Positions 1 to 6,400 of a DNA stretch of 7,203 nucleotides are shown one piece after another (within the stretch, counting starts at the first letter, position 1; each line of letters opens with the position of its first letter). Made by a program: the position numbers and the translations under genes. The DNA comes from an uncultured Gemella sp. (GTDB lineage Bacteria; Bacillota; Bacilli; Staphylococcales; Gemellaceae): the NCBI GenBank assembly GCA_938038035.1, contig CALHQV010000217.1:1-7203 (forward strand), read 5' to 3'. The notes beneath the pieces are model-generated. The model saw only the letters and a program-made list of their open reading frames with translations, did no database searches and was not told where the DNA came from.

Positions 1-1
1 A

Positions 2-43
2 GCCATTCCATTCCCACGTATGTTGCATCGTATCAAACCGTAA
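2..43 (+). CDS. Possible 3' end of an upstream gene (partial)
   Basis: Reading from base 2 gives 13 codons, AIPFPRMLHRIKP, then TAA at 41-43. The stop falls at the left edge of a strong hairpin terminator, which is where the last codons of an upstream gene on the same strand would be expected. The other two forward frames stay open through the terminator hairpin, which is unlikely for a real gene. Thirteen residues are too few to recognise a family, so no function is proposed. It could also be plain intergenic sequence. Confidence 0.35.
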   Translation, partial: AIPFPRMLHRIKP

Positions 44-91
44 AAAAAATATATAAAAGTAAAAGGTCAAATTGGCCTTTTATTTTTTACG
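39..91 (+). terminator. Strong AT-rich intrinsic terminator, possibly bidirectional
   Basis: The core hairpin pairs 55-68 with 74-87 around the five-base loop AAATT. Its centre is AAAAGGTC/GGCCTTTT with one G-U pair, extended by A-T pairs and a second G-U. A run of T follows on the + strand (83-88). A run of eight A (42-49) precedes it and would give a U-tract to a transcript of the opposite strand. CGTAAAAAA (39-47) and TTTTTTACG (83-91) are also complementary. It would end transcription from the left and separate any upstream gene from the surface-protein gene. Confidence 0.8.
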
Positions 92-155
92 ATGAAATTA
101 TATAAAACACCGATTGATATATATATAGAAAATCCTCATATTTTGTACATAAACG

Positions 156-185
156 TAGACAGTTTAGTTGAAATAATGTTATAAT
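156..185 (+). promoter_or_regulatory. Sigma-A promoter with extended -10
   Basis: The -10 is a perfect TATAAT at 180-185, preceded by TG at 177-178, which makes an extended -10. The -35 is TAGACA at 156-161, matching five of six consensus bases, with an 18-base spacer. Transcription should start near 190-193, giving a leader of about 115-120 nt. A short AT dinucleotide run at 117-127 and general AT-richness upstream could act as an UP-like element, but that is speculative. The upstream terminator means this promoter probably drives the surface-protein gene alone. No operator motif is recognised. Confidence 0.75.
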
Positions 186-190
186 GTAAA

Positions 191-309
191 TTAGGGATTG
201 AGTACCTAAGTGTAGCTGTTTTAATGTATAAATTAAGCTGGCAATGGAGGCGTTGTTTAAATACTTGGGTGTAATTCCGCAATTAAAATTTATTTAAAAA
301 GGAGATAAT
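191..309 (+). other. Predicted 5' leader of the surface-protein mRNA
   Basis: About 118 nt separate the predicted transcription start from the start codon. Two weak hairpins are possible: TTAGG/CCTAA (191-195 with 205-209), and TTAAT/ATTAA (221-225 with 232-236), which can extend through AGC/GCT (214-216 with 237-239) across a bulge. Neither resembles a known riboswitch, and neither is followed by a U-tract. A 17-codon open frame (244-297) ends 12 bases before the start codon. The extent depends on the promoter call. Confidence 0.45.
299..304 (+). promoter_or_regulatory. Ribosome binding site that fixes the start
   Basis: AAGGAG lies five bases before the ATG at 310, which is close to ideal spacing. 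A second ATG at 322, giving MDKYHG, is in frame but 17 bases from the AGGAG core. The first ATG is therefore preferred. The choice changes only four residues before the signal peptide. Confidence 0.88.
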
Positions 310-441
310 ATGTATTCAAGAATGGACAAGTACCACGGACAAAAAGTCCAGCGCTTTTCAATCCGTAAGTATAGTTTTGGAGCAGCGTCAGTAGCTGTGG
401 CAGCCTATATGATGTTTGGTGGGGCAGCGACTGTTCAGGCT
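310..441 (+). other. YSIRK-type signal peptide (residues 1-44)
   Basis: A basic start (MYSRMDKYHGQKVQ) leads into FSIRKYSFGAASVAV (16-30). This is the YSIRK/GxxS motif with G24 and S27 in place, and Phe instead of the first Tyr. A hydrophobic stretch follows to about residue 40. The likely signal peptidase site is VQA|QE after A44. In streptococci this motif is associated with export near the division septum and with covalently anchored wall proteins. Confidence 0.93.
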
Positions 442-3400
442 CAGGAGCCAGGTACATCAGCTACAGTGACTAGCGAACAGGTTAACTCTGATGCTGGAAA
501 TCAAGCAGATTCAACCAAGCCTGTAGCTTCAACTGAAACTTCTACATCAACTGTGGAAGCACAAACAGCTGAGCAACTAGCAACATCAGCTCCTGAGGCA
601 GCACCAGCAGAAACACCAAAAGCTGCAGAAGCACCAACTGAAACACCAAAAGTTGACACAAGCAAGTTGGAAGCAGCTATTGCTCGTTTAGAAGCAGCTT
701 TAGAAAAAGCAGCATCAACTGAAAAAACAGCATCAGCAATTGAGTCTGCAAAAGCAGAATTAGCAAATGCAAAAGCTGTAGCTGCAAATGAAGCTGCAAC
801 AAAAGAAGAAGTAGCAAAAGCTACATCAGCAGTAAACGGAAAGGCTTTCGTTGTTGAAAGTATGCCAAAAGCAACTGCGGAAAAGAAAGAAGAAAAAGAA
901 AACAAAAACCAAGATCCACGTAATGGACAAGCCATTCCTGGAAATGGAGAAAGTGGGTTTAGAACTGACCCATCTAACAATGGTGCTGCAGCAACTTCTA
1001 CAACAACTACAGGAACTAGTGATACAATCACCCCAACAACACCAGCAAAACCAACAGCAAAAGATATAGTTGGAGATACAAGTACAGTATCACGAGAAAA
1101 CTTTACAGGTTGGGATACGTATAAAATGCCGTTTGGTGTCCAATCTGGATCAGGAACACTAGGGGTAGACTCAGCGGAACAAAAAGCGAATGCTGAAGGA
1201 TTACAATTCAGAGTGTTTTCTGATCAAAGAGCAGGTACGCGTGTTACACCTGGACCATCTAACTTTACATTTGAGTTGCAACCAAGTGATGTCAAGGCAC
1301 GTGTTGACTACGGATTGAAACTTCCTGCAGAAGAAGTACAAAAAATTATTGAAGAAGCTCCTCTTTGGCGTGGAAAATTGAAATATAATAATACAAGAAT
1401 TCAAAGTTCAGCTGCTTCTACTTACTTTGGTGGTGGATCGTACGAATATTTATTATCAAGTATTTATAAACTTGGTTATGAACAAGGAATTGATAAAGTT
1501 TACGTCAAAGATGCAAGTAAACGTATTGAAGTAACAGAAGAAGCGAAAGCGGCAGGTTGGACTGTTTCTGATTTTACAGTATCAAATATGCCTGGGGGAT
1601 TAGTATATGATAAACAATCGGATAGTATACAAGGGGTTGTAACGCATAGTAGTCCATTTAACTATCAAAAACTAGTGGCGACAGTTACTTTTACTAATAC
1701 CAAAACTGGAAAAAATGTAAGAATTCCGTTAGATCTACATAGATACGGTGGTACAGCATGGAAAGATGGGACGCCACCTACGTTAGAAATTAACGATGCC
1801 GTTAAAGAAGGTAAAGTAGGAGAAGAACTTGTAGTACCAGTAGAATATAGAGATGCTGGAGCTTCCCATGCCGGTGCACCAAATGGTAGATATATTCCTT
1901 ATAGTTTAACGGATGAAAATGGAAATCCTCTTAACCGTACAGCAACGATTAGAGAAACTGTGGAACGTGCAATTCTTGGTGTTTCTGGAGTGAAAATTAC
2001 TGGAACTACAGGGGCAGGCGCTAGTACTGTTACAGATTTAACAGGGGATGACACTAAAATTCCTGGTGTCGGTTTCACAATTGCCTCAAATGACATGACT
2101 GAACGAAATAAAAATGGATTTAAAGGGACACCGACTGAAGCAGGGATTTACCGTGTCTCAATTTATGCACGAGACTATAAAGAAACGAATGCGAATGAAG
2201 CATATGCACATGCTACCTTTAAAATTTCACCTGCAGTATCTGTGAAAAATGTACATGCATATGATAAAGAAGTACCAATTACAATTTCAAGAGGTGCTTC
2301 AGAAGCTACGATTACATTACCAGATGGCACAAATACAAAAGTTGTTGCAAAAGATGGGAAATGGGTTGTTACAGAAACTACAAATACAGCTGTAAATGTT
2401 AATGATGAAATCGGTACAGTTGGCGAAACTTTCAATCTAAAAGTACTTCCAACTGCAACAGCTAAAGCAGCTACGGATAATATTAAGGTAACTGCAAGTA
2501 GTGAAAATGTAACAGCAACATTTACAAGAGCAGAAGTAGCTTTAAAAACTAAACTTGGAGAAAATGTAACAGCAACCTTTAATAAATCAACAGGTCGTTG
2601 GGATTTACCAGCTGAAATCGCTGAGAAGAAAACAGTTAACAGCGATGGAACGACTACATGGTTAAAACGTGACCTATACGTTGATGTTGATAAAAATGGG
2701 GAAACAATATTCAATGTTTATGAATATACTCGTACCTTAAATGCAGAAGGAAAAGTAACAGCTGTTAGCGATCCTACTCGTACATTAACAACTTATAACA
2801 AAGAAAATGCTGCAAATAGTGCAGCGGTGTCAGCTAATGATGCGAATAAAGGAATGGTTGTAACGGTTAAATACGATAAAGGACTAAATAAATGGACTGC
2901 AGATGATAACTCAACTGTAACAGCAACGAAAACTGGAGATAAATGGACAATTTCTACTTCATCAGGATTCAATGGAACAGTTGATGCAGTTTATGCAGAA
3001 AGTTCAGATAAAGCGTCTGTATTAAATGATGCTCCGACAGTGCATTCGACTTCTTATACAACTGTAAAAGGTGCAACAGTAGATTTAGTAAAACAAAAAT
3101 CAGCTACAGTAACGATTACAGATAGAGAAGATGATGCGACAACTGCTCCAACGAAGAAGGAAACAACAGTTACAAAAGTAACATTAACAGCTCCTTCAGG
3201 GAAGGTAACAGAATATACTAGTCTTGCAGATGCAGCAGCGGTGAAATTAACAGAAACAGGAGAGTACACTGTTAAAGTAGATGTAAAAGACAGTAATGGA
3301 AATAAAGTTACTGCAGATTCAGATACAGCAACAGGAACAAATGAAAATGACAATTCTGCGGTAGCTTCAACGACTTATGTGATTACGGTCAAAGATCAAG

Positions 3401-6400
3401 AAACACATAAATTATATAAAGTAGAAGATGATACTGTTACGAATGATGAATTAAAAGCAAAAGTAACTCCTACAACTGTAGATGGATTTACTCCAAGTAA
3501 AAATGATATTACGGATATTCCAACGACTACAGGTAAAGCTGGGCAAACATTGCCAACTCCTGCAACAATTACGTACACAAAAGACACTGAAACAATTCAG
3601 GTAGAAACAAAAGTAGATGTTGTTGTCTTGCCGAAAGTAACACCTACAGGTGTAACAGTTCTTAAAGATAGTACAGGATTAGAAGAAGCTGTTAAAGCGA
3701 AAGCAGTGGAAGCCGCAAATGCTGTTCCAACTGATAAATTACCAGATGGTGTAACAGTATCTGTTAAGGAAGTTAAACAAGGAACAGTACCAGCAACAAC
3801 TGCAACTGGAGTGCAAACTCCAGCAACAGTAGTAGTTGAGTATTTAAAAGATGGTAAAGTAGTTGCATCTAGAGAAGTAACAGTCCCAGTAACAGTAGTA
3901 GGTTCAACAGCTAAGAAATTAGTTGTATTTGAAGGTGATACAGTAACAAAAGACGATGTGAAAGGTGCTGTAACTGAAGGTACAGACGGAACAAAAGGTG
4001 AGCCTGTAATTGCTGATGACATTACTGCTACATCAGGAAATAAAGAAGTAACAGTCCCAGTAACATATGACAATGGTAAGTTAACTGAAACAGTGAAAGT
4101 TCCAGTAACAGTTTTACCAAAACCAGAAGCAGATGAAATTCTTGTTCCTAAAAATGGCAACAAAGAAAAAGCAAAAGAAAAAGTGCTTGCTCAAGCTGAA
4201 AAAGCGATTGCTGATGGAACATTTACAGGTAAACTACCACAAGGTGCTAGAGTTGAGATTGATAAAACAGCTCCAGTAACAGTTCCTGACTTAACAGATG
4301 ATACTGAAGTAGATGTGACTGTTAAATACACTGTAGATGGTGAAGTGAAAACAACTACTGTTACAGTCCCAGTTACAGTAGTTGAAGGTGTACCACAAAT
4401 TGTTCCAGTGGATGAAAACAACAAACAACCAGATCCAGAGAAGAGCATTGATAAAACAGATTATCCAGAAGGATCTACATTTAGATATAAGACTCCAGAT
4501 GGACAAACATCTCCAATCGATGTAACAACAACTGGAGATAAGAATGTGATTGTTGAAGTGCTGGATAAAGATGGTAATCCTATTGCAGAAGTACCAGCAA
4601 CTGTACGAGTTGTTGAAAGCTATCCACAATTTGTCCCAGTAGATAAGGATAACAAACAACCAGCTGTTGAAGGAAGTATTGACCCTAAAGCATTCCCTAA
4701 AGAGACAGAGTTTTCTTATGAAACTCCAGTAGATACAACAACACCAGGCGAAAAAGATGTTGTTGTAGTAGCAAAAATTGGAGATAAGGTTATTGCAAAA
4801 GTCCCTGCAAAAGTGATGGTTGTTGAACCGAAGACACAATATGTACCAGTTGATAAATCAAACAAACAACCAGATGCATCTAAGAGTATTGATCCTGAAC
4901 AATATCCAGATGGAGTAACCTTCAACTATAAAACTCCAGTAGATACAACAACACCAGGCGAAAAAGATGTTATTGTAGAAGCAAAAGACGGAGAAGATAA
5001 ACTTGTAGAAGTTCCAGCTAAGGTTAAAGTAGTGGAAGGTAAAGAACAATTAATTCCTGTAAATCCAACTGAAAAACCACAAGCCAGAGATAGTATTACT
5101 CCAAGTGATTATCCAGAAGGGTCAACATTTGAATACAAAGTTCCAGAAGGACAGACAGAACCATTTGATGCAACAACTGTTGGAGATAAACCAGTAACGG
5201 TTGTTGTGAAAGATAAAAATGGAAATGTGTTAGTTGAAGTTCCGGCAACGATTAAGGTGGTAGAAGCTAAACCAACACCAATTGAAACGCCAGTAACGAA
5301 TACACCTTTAACAAAAGAGGATATTGCTAAATTTGTTAAAATTCCAGAGGGTGGCAAGGTCACAAATGTTGAAAACATTCCAGACTTGACAACGCCAGGT
5401 AAGAAAGATCCAGTTAAAGTAACGATTACCTTACCAAATGGAAAAGTAGTTACGGTAGAAGTACCAGTGAATGTAACACCAATTACACCAATTGAAACAC
5501 CAATAACAAAAGAAAAACTGACTCCAGAGGATGTCCTAAAACAAATTAAGATACCAGAAGGGGCAACAGTTAAAGTAGGAGATCTCCCAGATTTAACAAC
5601 ACCAGGTAAGAAAGATCCAGTGAAAGTAACAATTACATTACCAAATGGAAAAATTGTTACGGTAGAAGTACCGGTGAATGTAACACCTATTGAGGATATT
5701 GTTAAAAAACAAGGGGATCCAATTACTGCTGAGGATGTTGAAAAACACATTCCAAAAGGAGTAAAAGTTATCTCAATTGGAGATAAACCAACAACTGATA
5801 TACCAGGTGAAAGACCAAGTATTCCAGTTGTGATTGAATTACCAAATGGAATTCGAGTAACTATGGATATACCAGTAATCGTAACACCGAAAGTAACACC
5901 GGTAGTAGTTCCTGTAGGAACACCAGTTACACCAGAAGATGTTAAGAAACATATCGAATTACCAAAAGGATGGACTGTAACAAAAGTCGGAGAAATTCCA
6001 ACAACTACAACTCCAGGAACAAAACCAGTTGTTCCAGTGGAAATTGAATTACCAGATGGACGTAAGATTACAGTTGATGTACCAGTCATCGTAACGCCAA
6101 TTGTTAGACAAATAGTTGTACCACAAGGAACACCGATTACACCAGATGATGTAAAAGGTCATATTGACTTACCAAAAGAACCAGGATGGGAAATTGTAGA
6201 AGTAGGAGAAATTCCAACAACAATTCCAGCTGGAGTAAAACCAAGCGTTAAAGTGAAAATCAAAGTTCCAACTGGTGAGATTATTGAAGTAGATGTGCCT
6301 GTCAACGTAACTCCAATTAAAGATATTGTGAAGAAATTGGGGGATCCAATTACAAATGAGGATGTTGAAAAACATATTCAAATACCAGAAGGTGGGAAAA

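Noticed and set aside
168..173. TTGAAA as the -35 for the TATAAT at 180
   Set aside because: Only six bases separate the two; TAGACA at 156-161 has proper spacing.
198..232. Second promoter: TTGAGT (198-203) with TATAAA (227-232)
   Set aside because: The spacer is 23 bases, too long for a normal sigma-A promoter. The promoter at 156-185 is much better.
322..324. Alternative start codon giving MDKYHG
   Set aside because: It is 17 bases from the AGGAG core, whereas the ATG at 310 is five bases from it.
851..1069. 72-codon + strand frame overlapping the main gene in another frame
   Set aside because: It is Lys- and Gln-rich low-complexity translation of the linker-coding DNA in a shifted frame. 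The main frame is strongly supported here.
5109..6089. Long open frame on the minus strand (326 codons), and several shorter minus-strand frames across the gene
   Set aside because: They lie antisense to a clearly coding, repeat-rich frame. Their translations are low-complexity Thr/Val/Ser/Gly/Phe runs mirroring the sense codons, and biased codon use in the repeats suppresses stops on the opposite strand.
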